Below, one piece after another: positions 7,571 through 15,609 of a stretch of 64,000 bases of DNA (the stretch's first letter is position 1; each line of letters opens with the position of its first letter). A model generated the notes under the pieces. The model was not told the DNA's origin, made no database searches, and was given only the letters and a program-made list of their open reading frames with translations. Source of the stretch: Arthrobacter sp. Soil762 (lineage in GTDB: Bacteria > Actinomycetota > Actinomycetes > Actinomycetales > Micrococcaceae); contig NZ_LMSG01000021.1 of the NCBI RefSeq assembly GCF_001428335.1, forward strand, positions 176,290 through 240,289, in the 5' to 3' direction. A program made the translations under genes and the position numbers.

Positions 7571-9183
7571 TCGGGATTGCCACGGCCGTAGACGTTGCCG
7601 ACCTGAAAGAAACCACGCTGCTCAACATGGGCATCTTCGGGCTGTTCGTCGCTGTCACCATGGTGATTGTGCTGCGGGCCAGCCGGAACAACAAAACCGC
7701 GGCGGACTACTACGCTGCCGGCCGCTCGTTCACCGGTTCCCAGAACGGAACGGCCATTGCCGGGGATTACCTGTCCGCCGCATCCTTCCTGGGGATCACC
7801 GGCGCCATCGCCATTAACGGCTATGACGGCTTTATGTACTCCATCGGTTTCCTGGTGGCCTGGCTGGTGGCGCTCCTGCTCGTGGCAGAGCTCCTCCGGA
7901 ACACCGGAAAGTTCACCATGGCCGACGTCCTCTCCTTCCGGCTCAAGCAGCGGCCGGTCCGCATCGCGGCCGCCATCTCCACCCTCGCGGTTTGCTTCTT
8001 CTACCTGCTCGCGCAGATGGCTGGAGCAGGCAGCCTCATTTCGCTGCTGCTGGGCATCAGCGACTGGGGCGGACAGGCACTGGTGATCATCGTCGTCGGC
8101 GCCCTGATGATCATGTACGTCCTGATCGGCGGGATGAAGGGCACCACCTGGGTCCAGATCATCAAGGCGATCCTGCTGATTGCCGGCGCGGCCGTGATGA
8201 CCTTCTGGGTTCTCGCCATCTACGGCTTCAACCTCTCCGACCTGCTGGGCGGCGCCGTGCAAACCTCCGGCAACTCGAATATGCTCAACCCCGGCCTGCA
8301 GTACGGCAAGACCGAGACGTCCAAGCTGGACTTCATGTCCTTGGCCCTCGCCCTGGTCCTGGGAACGGCTGCCCTTCCCCACGTGCTGATGCGCTTCTAC
8401 ACGGTTCCGACCGCCAAGGAAGCCCGCAAATCCGTTGTCTGGTCCATCGGCCTGATCGGACTTTTCTACCTGTTCACCCTGGTCCTGGGTTACGGCGCTG
8501 CAGCACTGGTGGGAGCCGAAACCATCAAGTCAGCCCCCGGCGGCGTTAATTCGGCGGCCCCGCTGCTGGCCTTCCATCTCGGCGGACCGCTGCTCCTGGG
8601 CTTTATTTCCGCGGTGGCCTTCGCCACCATCCTGGCAGTGGTGGCCGGCCTGACCATCACCGCCGCAGCGTCCTTCGCCCACGACATCTACGCCAGCGTT
8701 ATCTCCAAGGGCAAGGCCGACGCCGACACCGAGGTCAAGGTGGCGCGGCGCACCGTGGTGGTCATCGGAGTCATGGCCATCCTGGGCGGCATCTTCGCCA
8801 ACGGCCAGAACGTGGCCTTCCTGGTGGCGCTCGCCTTCGCCGTCGCGGCGTCGGCGAACCTCCCGACGATCGTCTACTCGCTGTTCTGGCGCCGGTTCAC
8901 CACCCAGGGTGCGGTCTGGAGCATGTACGGCGGTTTGGGCTCGGCCATTATCCTGATCGCCTTCTCGCCGGTGGTTTCCGGCCTGAAGACCTCCATGATC
9001 CCGGGCGCCAACTTCGCCTTCTTCCCCTTGAGCAACCCCGGCATTGTGTCCATCCCGCTGGCGTTCCTGCTCGGCTGGCTGGGTACGGTGCTGGACAAGA
9101 AGCGCGAGGACTCGGCCAAGCAGGCCGAGATGGAAGTACGCTCCCTGACCGGCGTGGGTGCGGAGAAAGCCGTGGACCACTGA
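7567..9183 (+). CDS. actP: Cation/acetate symporter
   Basis: A 538-residue SSS-family transporter with 13 or so helices, the ActP pattern AADYYAAGRSFTGSQNG, AGDYLSAASFLGITG, LPHVLMRFYTVP and AARRTV-like loops. It imports acetate (possibly also glyoxylate, propionate or pyruvate) with sodium or protons. It is coupled to the DUF485 gene by a 4-nt overlap. The promoter region carries a CRP/GlxR-like site and faces the LytS kinase operon, which suggests dual control by carbon status and by the two-component system. Confidence 0.93.
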   Translation: MIGIATAVDVADLKETTLLNMGIFGLFVAVTMVIVLRASRNNKTAADYYAAGRSFTGSQNGTAIAGDYLSAASFLGITGAIAINGYDGFMYSIGFLVAWLVALLLVAELLRNTGKFTMADVLSFRLKQRPVRIAAAISTLAVCFFYLLAQMAGAGSLISLLLGISDWGGQALVIIVVGALMIMYVLIGGMKGTTWVQIIKAILLIAGAAVMTFWVLAIYGFNLSDLLGGAVQTSGNSNMLNPGLQYGKTETSKLDFMSLALALVLGTAALPHVLMRFYTVPTAKEARKSVVWSIGLIGLFYLFTLVLGYGAAALVGAETIKSAPGGVNSAAPLLAFHLGGPLLLGFISAVAFATILAVVAGLTITAAASFAHDIYASVISKGKADADTEVKVARRTVVVIGVMAILGGIFANGQNVAFLVALAFAVAASANLPTIVYSLFWRRFTTQGAVWSMYGGLGSAIILIAFSPVVSGLKTSMIPGANFAFFPLSNPGIVSIPLAFLLGWLGTVLDKKREDSAKQAEMEVRSLTGVGAEKAVDH

Positions 9184-9248
9184 TTGAAGGCTGAGTACCG
9201 AACAAGCCGACAGTCCGGAGAAAACTGGGACTTCGGAACCGGCTGACA

Positions 9249-9290
9249 GTCAGAGAGCCCCTGTGCCGCAAGGCACAGGGGCTCTCTGAC
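9249..9290 (+). terminator. 19-bp perfect hairpin after actP
   Basis: Positions 9249-9267 and 9272-9290 are perfect reverse complements around a GCAA tetraloop. No T run follows on either side. It lies between actP (+) and a convergent membrane protein gene (-), so it probably stops transcription from both sides. Confidence 0.85.
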
Positions 9291-9342
9291 GTTCCAGCGC
9301 AGGCGACGCTCAGCTGAGGGCGACGTTCAAAAGGCGGTGGCG

Positions 9343-9930
9343 TCAGCGCTGATGGTGGCCCACCGGCATGGCCGGACCACCGTGCTGACCATGCGGCACC
9401 GCAAACTGGCCCGCTGTGGAAGCGGCGAGTCCCGGCGTCGCGATCCCGGCCACCAGCACGGCACCGGCGAAAGCGGTGAGCAGCAGGATGCCGGGGCGGG
9501 CAGCGGCGGGCGCCATGCCGTCGTCGTCCATTCCGCGGAGCCGGCGCCCCTTCAGCCAGGCGCCCGACGCGACAATCATGAGCGTCAGAAGGAGCGCCGC
9601 GAGGTGGCTGAGGTGAAGGCTGGACGTGGCGCTGCTGAAGGCAAGGGCCGCCACGTGCGCCCCGGATGCCGTCAGTAGGAACGCCACGGTCCGCCCGGAC
9701 CCGACAATCCGTCCGCGGTGCAAGGCCAGGACCGTCCAGAGGATCAGGGCCGCTCCCCAGCCGCCGGAGACGACCGCCAGGGCTGGCTGCCAGACGGAGC
9801 CGGACACTCCCGGCTCCGCGAGGAGGCTTGAGGAAACGGCGAGGTTCACTGAGCCGGCCCCGAATCCTGCGAAGCCGCCGAAGAGCCGGACGGCCGGGAC
9901 GGCCCATCCCTCTCGTGGCTCGGCAGCCAT
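9343..9930 (-). CDS. Membrane protein with His-rich C-terminus, unknown function
   Basis: 195 residues with about five hydrophobic segments and a C-terminal tail holding several histidines and methionines (VPHGQHGGPAMPVGHHQR), which could bind copper or another metal. Not assigned to a known family. The ATG at 9930 has only a weak ribosome binding site. It begins 6 nt after the DUF4383 gene on the same strand, so the pair probably forms an operon. Metal binding is an inference from composition only. Confidence 0.6.
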   Translation of the reverse strand: MAAEPREGWAVPAVRLFGGFAGFGAGSVNLAVSSSLLAEPGVSGSVWQPALAVVSGGWGAALILWTVLALHRGRIVGSGRTVAFLLTASGAHVAALAFSSATSSLHLSHLAALLLTLMIVASGAWLKGRRLRGMDDDGMAPAAARPGILLLTAFAGAVLVAGIATPGLAASTAGQFAVPHGQHGGPAMPVGHHQR

Positions 9931-9936
9931 GGCCGG

Positions 9937-10422
9937 CTATGCCCGGACGGCTGTTGCGGACTTGTCCATGGACAGACCCATGCCCAGCAGCAGGACCGCG
10001 CTGGCCAAGTGGAGGACGTTGTCGGCACCGTTGAGCGCGATGATGTTCAGTGGCGAGGTCAGCAGGAACAGCCCAAGCACACCGACCAGGAGATAGACGG
10101 CACCCACGCCGGTGTTGACCGTACGGGCCATGGCCGTGCTTGTCAGGCCCGCGTACAGAAGTGCGCCGCCGATGGCGAGGTGGATGACATTGTGCAGCGG
10201 ATTCACTTCAAAAATGATGAGGTTGGCGCCTTCCGTGGCGAAGAAGCCGATGCCGGAGGTCACCACGAAACCCAGGAGGCCGACAAGAAGATAAACGGCA
10301 CCGAAGACGGTGGCGACAAGGCGGTTCGGAGAAGTGAGGATGGCCCGAATCCTTCCGGTAAGGCGGGGACGTTTTGTCCCGGCCAGACTGCGGGATCCCG
10401 GATGGGATCCTCGTAGAAGCAA
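9937..10422 (-). CDS. DUF4383 membrane protein
   Basis: A small protein with four hydrophobic segments and the repeated pattern AVYLLVGLLGF ... NLIIFEVNPLHNVIHLAIGGALL and AVYLLVGVLGLF ... IIALNGADNVLHLASAVLLL, which is typical of DUF4383. Function unknown. The start is uncertain: upstream of the first helix the frame holds no ATG or GTG, and the 161-residue form begins with a TTG without a good ribosome binding site. The upstream DNA (10365-10410) is full of palindromes. Confidence 0.65.
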   Translation of the reverse strand: MLLRGSHPGSRSLAGTKRPRLTGRIRAILTSPNRLVATVFGAVYLLVGLLGFVVTSGIGFFATEGANLIIFEVNPLHNVIHLAIGGALLYAGLTSTAMARTVNTGVGAVYLLVGVLGLFLLTSPLNIIALNGADNVLHLASAVLLLGMGLSMDKSATAVRA

Positions 10423-10472
10423 TTCGGACCATGTCCCCGTGCGGATGGGATGCGGGCTTGGGTTGTGTGGCG

Positions 10473-11168
10473 CTAGGCCTGGGGCTTGAGCTTGATGTTG
10501 ATCATTTTCAGCTCGTCGGTGCCTTCGAAGCGGTAAACGAGGTCGATCTTCTTGTCGCCGTCGCAGGTGATGAGGCCGGCGACGTCGGCCGCCTTGGTGC
10601 CGTTCTCGGTGCTGGCCTTAACTTCGTTGTAGGCAGTCTTGCAGGTGCTGTCCATCTCCAGGGTCTTGATGCCGGCAATGAAGTCCTCCTTGGTCAGCTG
10701 CTCATGGAGGGCGGGGTCAAGATAGTCGTCGTAAGCCTTGGAACTGTCGCCGGCAATCACCAGCTTGGTGAAGCTGTCAGCCAGGCCCCGGGCATGGTTG
10801 GTGGCTCCGTTGACAATGTTGACCAGGATGAGGACACCGACCACCGCCAGCAGCAGGACACCGCCCACAACGCCGAGGATGGTCCACAGCCTCCGGCGGC
10901 TTTGCGCCGGGGGCTCTTGTCCGGGCAGGCCGAATGGCCCCTGGGACGAGTATTGCCCGGGTGCACCGTATTGCTCGGGCGGGAGGAACTGCGACGGTGC
11001 ACCGTATTGCCCCGGCGCACCGTGCTGTGGCGGGTTGCCGGGCAGCGGTGGCGCGCCATCCTCCCCGGGGTTGCCGGGCTGCCCCGTTGGTTGCGCGGGC
11101 TGCCCCGTTGGTTGCGCGGGCCAAGCCGCCGGCTGGACCGGCTGGTACGGTCCCTGAGGATTGCTCAC
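10473..11168 (-). CDS. Proline/glutamine-rich single-pass membrane protein with extracytoplasmic domain
   Basis: 231 residues: a cytoplasmic N-terminus of about 85 residues rich in P, Q, G and Y with repeated motifs (PAQPTGQP twice, QYGAP several times), then SRRR, one membrane helix (LWTILGVVGGVLLLAVVGVLILV), and an outer domain of about 110 residues with Cys residues (TCKTAY, LITCDGD). The layout resembles actinobacterial DUF4878-type envelope proteins. The GTG at 11168 was chosen over the upstream ATG because GGAAAGG lies just before it. Function unknown. Confidence 0.65.
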   Translation of the reverse strand: MSNPQGPYQPVQPAAWPAQPTGQPAQPTGQPGNPGEDGAPPLPGNPPQHGAPGQYGAPSQFLPPEQYGAPGQYSSQGPFGLPGQEPPAQSRRRLWTILGVVGGVLLLAVVGVLILVNIVNGATNHARGLADSFTKLVIAGDSSKAYDDYLDPALHEQLTKEDFIAGIKTLEMDSTCKTAYNEVKASTENGTKAADVAGLITCDGDKKIDLVYRFEGTDELKMINIKLKPQA

Positions 11169-11257
11169 GATGGAGCCTTTCCGGCAACGCACTGGCACTG
11201 CCTTATTGTTGGGACCCGCTGAACGGCACCCGTGGATTCACCTTGGAACAGCCTATA

Positions 11258-11279
11258 ACCCAGCCCGCCGGGGCTGGGT
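11258..11279 (-). terminator. Hairpin after the Lrp gene
   Basis: ACCCAGCCC (11258-11266) and GGGCTGGGT (11271-11279) form a 9-bp stem with a 4-nt loop. On the minus strand it follows the lrp stop by about 30 nt and precedes the proline-rich protein gene, so it fits a terminator or attenuator for the regulator transcript. No long T run. Confidence 0.55.
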
Positions 11280-11307
11280 ACCGGGGCGGTAATAAGGGCT
11301 GCTGACC

Positions 11308-11781
11308 CTAAGCGTCTCCGGATCCCCGCTCGAGCAGCGGCTGGATGCGGAACGGGATGAGTTCGCTCATGGCCAGTGCGGTGTCCGTCCTGTCCACCCC
11401 ATTGCACGCGAGGATTTTCCCGTTGATCCGGAAGAGGTCCTCGGCGTCCAGGGCCACTACCCGGAGCAGGAGGTCAGCAGAGCCGGTGAGGCCGTAGCCT
11501 TCCAGGATTTCCGGAATGCCGGCGAGGTCATGGGCCAGCTGTCCCAGTTTCTGCTGCTGGACGTGGACGGAAATGAACGCCATGAGCGGATAGCCCAGGG
11601 ATGCAGGGTTGATACGCCGTTCGAAGGACAGGAAGACGTGCTTCTTCTCCAGCTGGGCCATGCGCGCCTGCACGGTGTTCCGGGACAGCCCCAGCTTCTG
11701 GGCCAACGCCACCACGGTCCGCCGGGGGTCGCGGGCCAGCGCCGAGAGTAGCCGTGTGTCCGTGCCATCCAAAGCTTGCAT
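11308..11781 (-). CDS. Lrp/AsnC-family regulator of the branched-chain oxoacid dehydrogenase operon (BkdR-like)
   Basis: 157 residues: an N-terminal winged helix (LLSALARDPRRTVVALAQKLGLSRNTVQARMAQLEKKH split over residues 8-45) and a C-terminal RAM ligand-binding domain (about 60-150; AFISVHVQQQKL, GYGLTGSADLLLRVVA). Lrp-type regulators sense amino acids, and BkdR proteins activate bkd operons. The gene diverges from the dehydrogenase operon and two matching palindromes lie in the gap, one overlapping the chosen start codon (ATG 11781; TTG/ATG further upstream are alternatives). Confidence 0.85.
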   Translation of the reverse strand: MQALDGTDTRLLSALARDPRRTVVALAQKLGLSRNTVQARMAQLEKKHVFLSFERRINPASLGYPLMAFISVHVQQQKLGQLAHDLAGIPEILEGYGLTGSADLLLRVVALDAEDLFRINGKILACNGVDRTDTALAMSELIPFRIQPLLERGSGDA

Positions 11782-11790
11782 AATGCGCAA
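11778..11790. promoter_or_regulatory. Candidate Lrp/BkdR operator, site 1
   Basis: GCATAATGCGCAA contains the odd palindrome GCAT-A-ATGC with a GCAA extension. An almost identical site lies 43 bp away (11821-11833), a four-helical-turn spacing fitting an Lrp octamer. It covers the lrp start codon, which fits autoregulation. Confidence 0.6.
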
Positions 11791-11820
11791 CGTTAGCACG
11801 GTGAGGGCAGTGCAAACAGG

Positions 11821-11833
11821 GCATTATGCGCAA
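11821..11833. promoter_or_regulatory. Candidate Lrp/BkdR operator, site 2
   Basis: GCATTATGCGCAA, matching site 1 at 12 of 13 positions in the same orientation. It lies between the divergent lrp and dehydrogenase genes, about 145 nt upstream of the E1 alpha start. Confidence 0.6.
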
Positions 11834-11976
11834 TATCCGCGGCGGCGGTTGTACCCATTGAACATTGTGAGTAGGGTCACAAATATCCGGGGCAACGGCG
11901 CCCGGGCGGCCGGCGGCGGGCGGGACCACAAATCCCCAGGCTCCGGTCAAACGACGTGAGAAGGTTGCGTGCCATC

Positions 11977-13086
11977 GTGTCTACAGACAGGAACCTGATC
12001 CAGCTGGTTACCCCGGCAGGGGAACGGATCAGCCACCCGGAGTTTGATCCCTGGGTGAAGGACATCGGGGATGAGCAGTTGTGTTCCCTCTACGAGGACC
12101 TGACGGTCATCCGGCGGATCGATGTTGAGGCCACCGCCCTCCAGCGCCAGGGCGAGCTCGGTCTCTGGCCCCCGTTGCTGGGGCAGGAGGCGGCGCAAGT
12201 CGGTTCCGGCAGGGCCCTGCGCGAGGACGACTTTGTCTTCTCCAGCTACCGGGAAAACGGTGTGGCGTACTGCCGCGGCGTGGACCTGACGGACATTACG
12301 CGGGTGTGGCGTGGCACGGCCTCCTCCGGGTGGGATCCGTACACCGTGAATATGGCCACCCCGCAGATCATCATCGGCGCGCAGACCCTGCATGCCACCG
12401 GTTACGCCATGGGCATCCAGAACGACGGCGCGGACTCGGTGGCGGTGACATACTTCGGCGACGGTGCCATCAGCGAAGGCGACGTCAATGAGGCCTTGGT
12501 CTTTGCCGCCAGCTTCCAGGCGCCCGTCGTCTTCTTCTGCTCGAACAACCACTGGGCAATTTCGGAGCCCGTGCGGTTGCAGTCCCACATTCAGATCGCG
12601 GACCGGGCCGCCGGATTCGGCATTCCGAGCCTCCGGGTGGACGGCAATGATGTGCTGGCCGTTATGGCAGCCACGCGCGTGGCATTGGACCGTGCCCGGC
12701 ACGGTGGCGGACCCACCTTCATCGAAGCGGTCACCTACCGCATGGGACCGCACACCACCGCCGACGATCCCACCCGTTACCGTGACGCCAATGAACTGGA
12801 GGACTGGGCTGCGAAGGACCCCATCCTGCGGGTCAAGGCCCTGCTGGAACGCAAAGGACTCCTGACGGATCAGGTCCAACAGCACGTTCACGACAAGGCA
12901 GAGTCAGTCGCCCGCGAAATCCGTTCGGGCTGCATCGGCATGCCGGATCCGGAGCCGATGGACATCTTCAAGCACGTGTACAGCGAGCCCAACTCGTGGC
13001 TGGACCGGCAGCAGGACCACTACGCCCGTTACCTGGCTTCCTTCGGCGATCCCGCGGGAGCCACCCCAGAAGAAGGTGCACGCTGA
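11977..13086 (+). CDS. bkdA: Branched-chain 2-oxoacid dehydrogenase E1 alpha
   Basis: 369-residue thiamine diphosphate subunit that decarboxylates the 2-oxoacids of leucine, valine and isoleucine (or pyruvate). The ThDP/Mg motif is present (GDGAISEGDVNEAL near 160, ending in SNNHWAISEP). TYRMGPHTTADDPTRYR is the phosphorylation-loop region of this family. The start is taken at GTG 11977, with GAGAAGG upstream, rather than GTG 11956. The stop overlaps the E1 beta start. Context (Lrp, leucine operon) favours branched-chain substrates over pyruvate. Confidence 0.88.
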   Translation: MSTDRNLIQLVTPAGERISHPEFDPWVKDIGDEQLCSLYEDLTVIRRIDVEATALQRQGELGLWPPLLGQEAAQVGSGRALREDDFVFSSYRENGVAYCRGVDLTDITRVWRGTASSGWDPYTVNMATPQIIIGAQTLHATGYAMGIQNDGADSVAVTYFGDGAISEGDVNEALVFAASFQAPVVFFCSNNHWAISEPVRLQSHIQIADRAAGFGIPSLRVDGNDVLAVMAATRVALDRARHGGGPTFIEAVTYRMGPHTTADDPTRYRDANELEDWAAKDPILRVKALLERKGLLTDQVQQHVHDKAESVAREIRSGCIGMPDPEPMDIFKHVYSEPNSWLDRQQDHYARYLASFGDPAGATPEEGAR

Positions 13087-14096
13087 TGACCCAGATGACC
13101 TTTGCCCGCGCCATCAATTCCGGCCTGCGCAAATCCCTCGAAAACGATCCAAAAGTCATCCTCATGGGCGAGGACATCGGTACCCTCGGCGGTGTTTTCC
13201 GGGTGACTGACGGCCTCCAGAAGGATTTCGGCACCCACCGTGTGGTGGACACGCCGCTGGCCGAATCGGCCATCATGGGCACCGCCGTCGGCCTCGCCTA
13301 CCGCGGTTACCGCCCGGTGGTGGAGATCCAGTTCGACGGCTTTATCTACCCTGCCTTCGACCAGATCGTGAGCCAGGTGGCAAAGTTGCACTACCGCACA
13401 CAGGGGGCCGTGAAGATGCCCATCACCATCCGCGTCCCGTTCGGAGGCGGCATCGGCTCACCCGAGCACCACTCCGAGTCGCCCGAGGCGTACTTCACGC
13501 ATACCTCGGGGCTTCGCGTGGTCAGCGTCTCCAACCCGCAGGATGCCCACACCGTGATCCAGCAGGCCATCCTGTCCGATGACCCGGTACTGTACTTCGA
13601 GCCCAAGCGCCGCTACCACGACAAGGGTGAAGTGGATGAAGGCATCGATCCGCGCACCGCGCTGCCCATGGACTCCGCCCGCGTTGTCGCCGAGGGCACG
13701 GACGTGACGCTCGTGGCCTACGGGCCGTTGGTGAAGACGGCCAAGGACGCAGCAACCGCGGCCGCCGACGAAGGCATCTCCATCGAGGTCATCGACCTGC
13801 GCTCGCTGGCACCCGTGGACTACGCCACCGTTGAAGCATCCGTCCGGAAAACAGGCAGGCTGGTGGTCACCCATGAAGCCGGCCAGTCCGGTGGCCTGGG
13901 CGCCGAAGTTGCGGCCAGCATCACCGAGCGGTGCTTCTACCACCTCGAAACCGCCCCCGTCCGTATCACCGGGTTCGATATTCCCTACCCGTACTCCAAA
14001 CTCGAAATGCACCATCTGCCCGGCCTGGACCGGATCCTCGACGGCGTGGACCGCGCCCTCGGACGCCCGAACTCTCTCAGCGGGTTGGAAGGATGA
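13086..14096 (+). CDS. bkdB: Branched-chain 2-oxoacid dehydrogenase E1 beta
   Basis: 336 residues, the usual length of a heterotetrameric E1 beta chain. It has the transketolase pyrimidine-binding domain (MGEDIGTLGGVFRVTDGL near 20-37) and the C-terminal transketolase domain (GTDVTLVAYGPLVKTA, VIDLRSLAPVDYATV, VTHEAGQSGGLGAEV). It pairs with E1 alpha to bind ThDP and form acyl-lipoyl groups on E2. The ATG overlaps the E1 alpha stop, and the stop overlaps the E2 start (ATGA), so the three subunits are translationally coupled. Confidence 0.9.
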   Translation: MTQMTFARAINSGLRKSLENDPKVILMGEDIGTLGGVFRVTDGLQKDFGTHRVVDTPLAESAIMGTAVGLAYRGYRPVVEIQFDGFIYPAFDQIVSQVAKLHYRTQGAVKMPITIRVPFGGGIGSPEHHSESPEAYFTHTSGLRVVSVSNPQDAHTVIQQAILSDDPVLYFEPKRRYHDKGEVDEGIDPRTALPMDSARVVAEGTDVTLVAYGPLVKTAKDAATAAADEGISIEVIDLRSLAPVDYATVEASVRKTGRLVVTHEAGQSGGLGAEVAASITERCFYHLETAPVRITGFDIPYPYSKLEMHHLPGLDRILDGVDRALGRPNSLSGLEG

Positions 14097-15490
14097 GCGC
14101 CACCATGATCAAGGAATTCAGGCTCCCGGACCTCGGCGAAGGCCTCACGGAATCAGAAATCCTCAGCTGGAAAGTGGCAGTGGGGGACACGGTGACGCTG
14201 AACCAGGTCATCGCCGAGGTGGAAACCGCAAAGGCCGTGGTGGAGCTGCCGTCACCGTTCGCGGGCGTGATCACTGCGCTCCATGAAGAGCCGGGAACAA
14301 TCGTGGAGGTAGGCAAGCCGATCGTCTCCTTCGAAGTAGCGGACGACGGCGGCGCCTCGCCTTCAGGGGCTGCGCCCGCCGGGGTGGCCACTGCTGCGGC
14401 GGGGGCCGCGAAACGCGAGCCGAACCTGGTTGGGTACGGCGCCGTCGTCGAAAGCTCGGGCCGTCCCGCCCGCCGGGCCCGCACTTTCACCACCCCGGCG
14501 GTTGAGCATGTTCGCGGCCCGGTGGTTGAGCCTGTCCGACCCGAAAACCCTGTGGTTGAGCCTGTCGAAACCGACACCGCGGAGCGTCCACGCTCCACCC
14601 CGCCGGTCCGGAAACTGGCCAAGGACCTCGGCGTCGAACTGGCCGCGGTCGCGGGCACCGGAGCCGGCGGCCTGATCACGCGGGAGGATGTCCAGAATTT
14701 TGTTGGCGGCGGCGAATTGTCGGCACCGGTACGCCATCTTTCCGCCGTATCCGATTCGGGTTCCCCCGCGGGACTGGCGCCACAGGGTGGGCGGGAAGTC
14801 AGGACTCCCATCAAGGGTGTCCGCAAGTTCACGGCCGCCGCGATGGTGGCAAGTGCGTTCACGGCTCCCCACGCGACGGAATTCCTCACGGTGGATGTCA
14901 CGCCCACCATGGACCTGCTGGCCAAGCTGAAGACGAGCCGGGCCTTTTCCGGCTACAAGCTCACACCGCTGACGCTGGTGGCGAAGGCTGTGCTGATCGC
15001 GCTGCGGCGGAACCCGTCGCTGAATTCGCGGTGGGAGGAAGCCAGCCAGGAGATCGTGCAGTTCAACTACGTGAACCTGGGCATCGCCGCCGCAACTCCG
15101 CGCGGGCTCACGGTGCCGAATATCAAGGACGCGGATACCCTGTCGCTGCTGGAACTCTCCGCAGCCCTGACCGGGCTGACCGAGACGGCACGGGCCGGCA
15201 AGACCGCGCCGGCAGACCTGTCCGGCGGCACTATCTCCATCACGAATATCGGGGTCTTCGGCATCGACGCGGGCACTCCCATCCTGAACCCCGGCGAGGC
15301 TGCCATCCTGGCCATGGGGGCCGTGCGGAAAATGCCGTGGGAATTCCAGGATGAGGTGGCCCTGCGCCAGGTCATGACGCTGAGCCTGTCCTTTGACCAT
15401 CGCCTGGTGGACGGGGAGCAGGGCTCGCGGTTCCTCGCCGATATTGGCGCCATCCTGGCCGAACCCGGCATGGTGCTCACGATGGTCTAA
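14093..15490 (+). CDS. bkdC: Dihydrolipoamide acyltransferase E2 of the branched-chain complex
   Basis: 465 residues: an N-terminal lipoyl domain (LPDLGEGLTESEI, lipoyl Lys in EVETAKAVVELP near 46), a linker, a peripheral-subunit-binding domain (TPPVRKLAKDLGVELA ... GGLITREDVQNF), a second linker, and the catalytic core ending in SFDHRLVDGEQGSRFL with the active-site His. The ATG at 14093 overlaps the E1 beta stop. The linker between lipoyl and binding domains contains VVEPVRP and VVEPVET, encoded by a repeated DNA motif (14497-14572). No E3 gene is in the window, so lipoamide dehydrogenase must come from elsewhere. Confidence 0.92.
   Translation: MSATMIKEFRLPDLGEGLTESEILSWKVAVGDTVTLNQVIAEVETAKAVVELPSPFAGVITALHEEPGTIVEVGKPIVSFEVADDGGASPSGAAPAGVATAAAGAAKREPNLVGYGAVVESSGRPARRARTFTTPAVEHVRGPVVEPVRPENPVVEPVETDTAERPRSTPPVRKLAKDLGVELAAVAGTGAGGLITREDVQNFVGGGELSAPVRHLSAVSDSGSPAGLAPQGGREVRTPIKGVRKFTAAAMVASAFTAPHATEFLTVDVTPTMDLLAKLKTSRAFSGYKLTPLTLVAKAVLIALRRNPSLNSRWEEASQEIVQFNYVNLGIAAATPRGLTVPNIKDADTLSLLELSAALTGLTETARAGKTAPADLSGGTISITNIGVFGIDAGTPILNPGEAAILAMGAVRKMPWEFQDEVALRQVMTLSLSFDHRLVDGEQGSRFLADIGAILAEPGMVLTMV
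14497..14572 (+). repeat. Three copies of a dispersed-repeat-like motif inside the E2 linker
   Basis: Copies at 14497-14516, 14521-14542 and 14551-14572 share GGTTGAGC-TGT-CG. The last (TGTGGTTGAGCCTGTCGAAACC) is the clean form and the first is the most worn. The spacings (24 and 30 nt between the GTTGAG cores) keep the reading frame. The motif resembles the TTTCGACAGGCTCAACCAC sequences that are scattered in many Arthrobacter-like genomes (recalled, not searched). Confidence 0.65.
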
Positions 15491-15495
15491 CCCAC

Positions 15496-15559
15496 GAGTT
15501 TTTGTCCAGATATTCCGGGTTTTGGGCGAGTCTAACTCAGTTTATCTGGACAAAAACTC
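15496..15559. repeat. 17-bp perfect inverted repeat after the E2 gene
   Basis: GAGTTTTTGTCCAGATA at 15496-15512 is the exact reverse complement of 15543-15559, with a 30-nt loop. It lies 6 nt after the E2 stop and between convergent genes. The ascending arm has a T5 run on the plus strand. It could be a bidirectional terminator or a REP-like unit; an 11-nt part (TCTGGACAAAA) recurs at 23760 in the MaoC gene. Confidence 0.7.
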
Positions 15560-15609
15560 CAGGGTCTGGGCCTGCGCAACGTCCAGCGTCATGTCGTGAT
15601 TCGTAAGTG

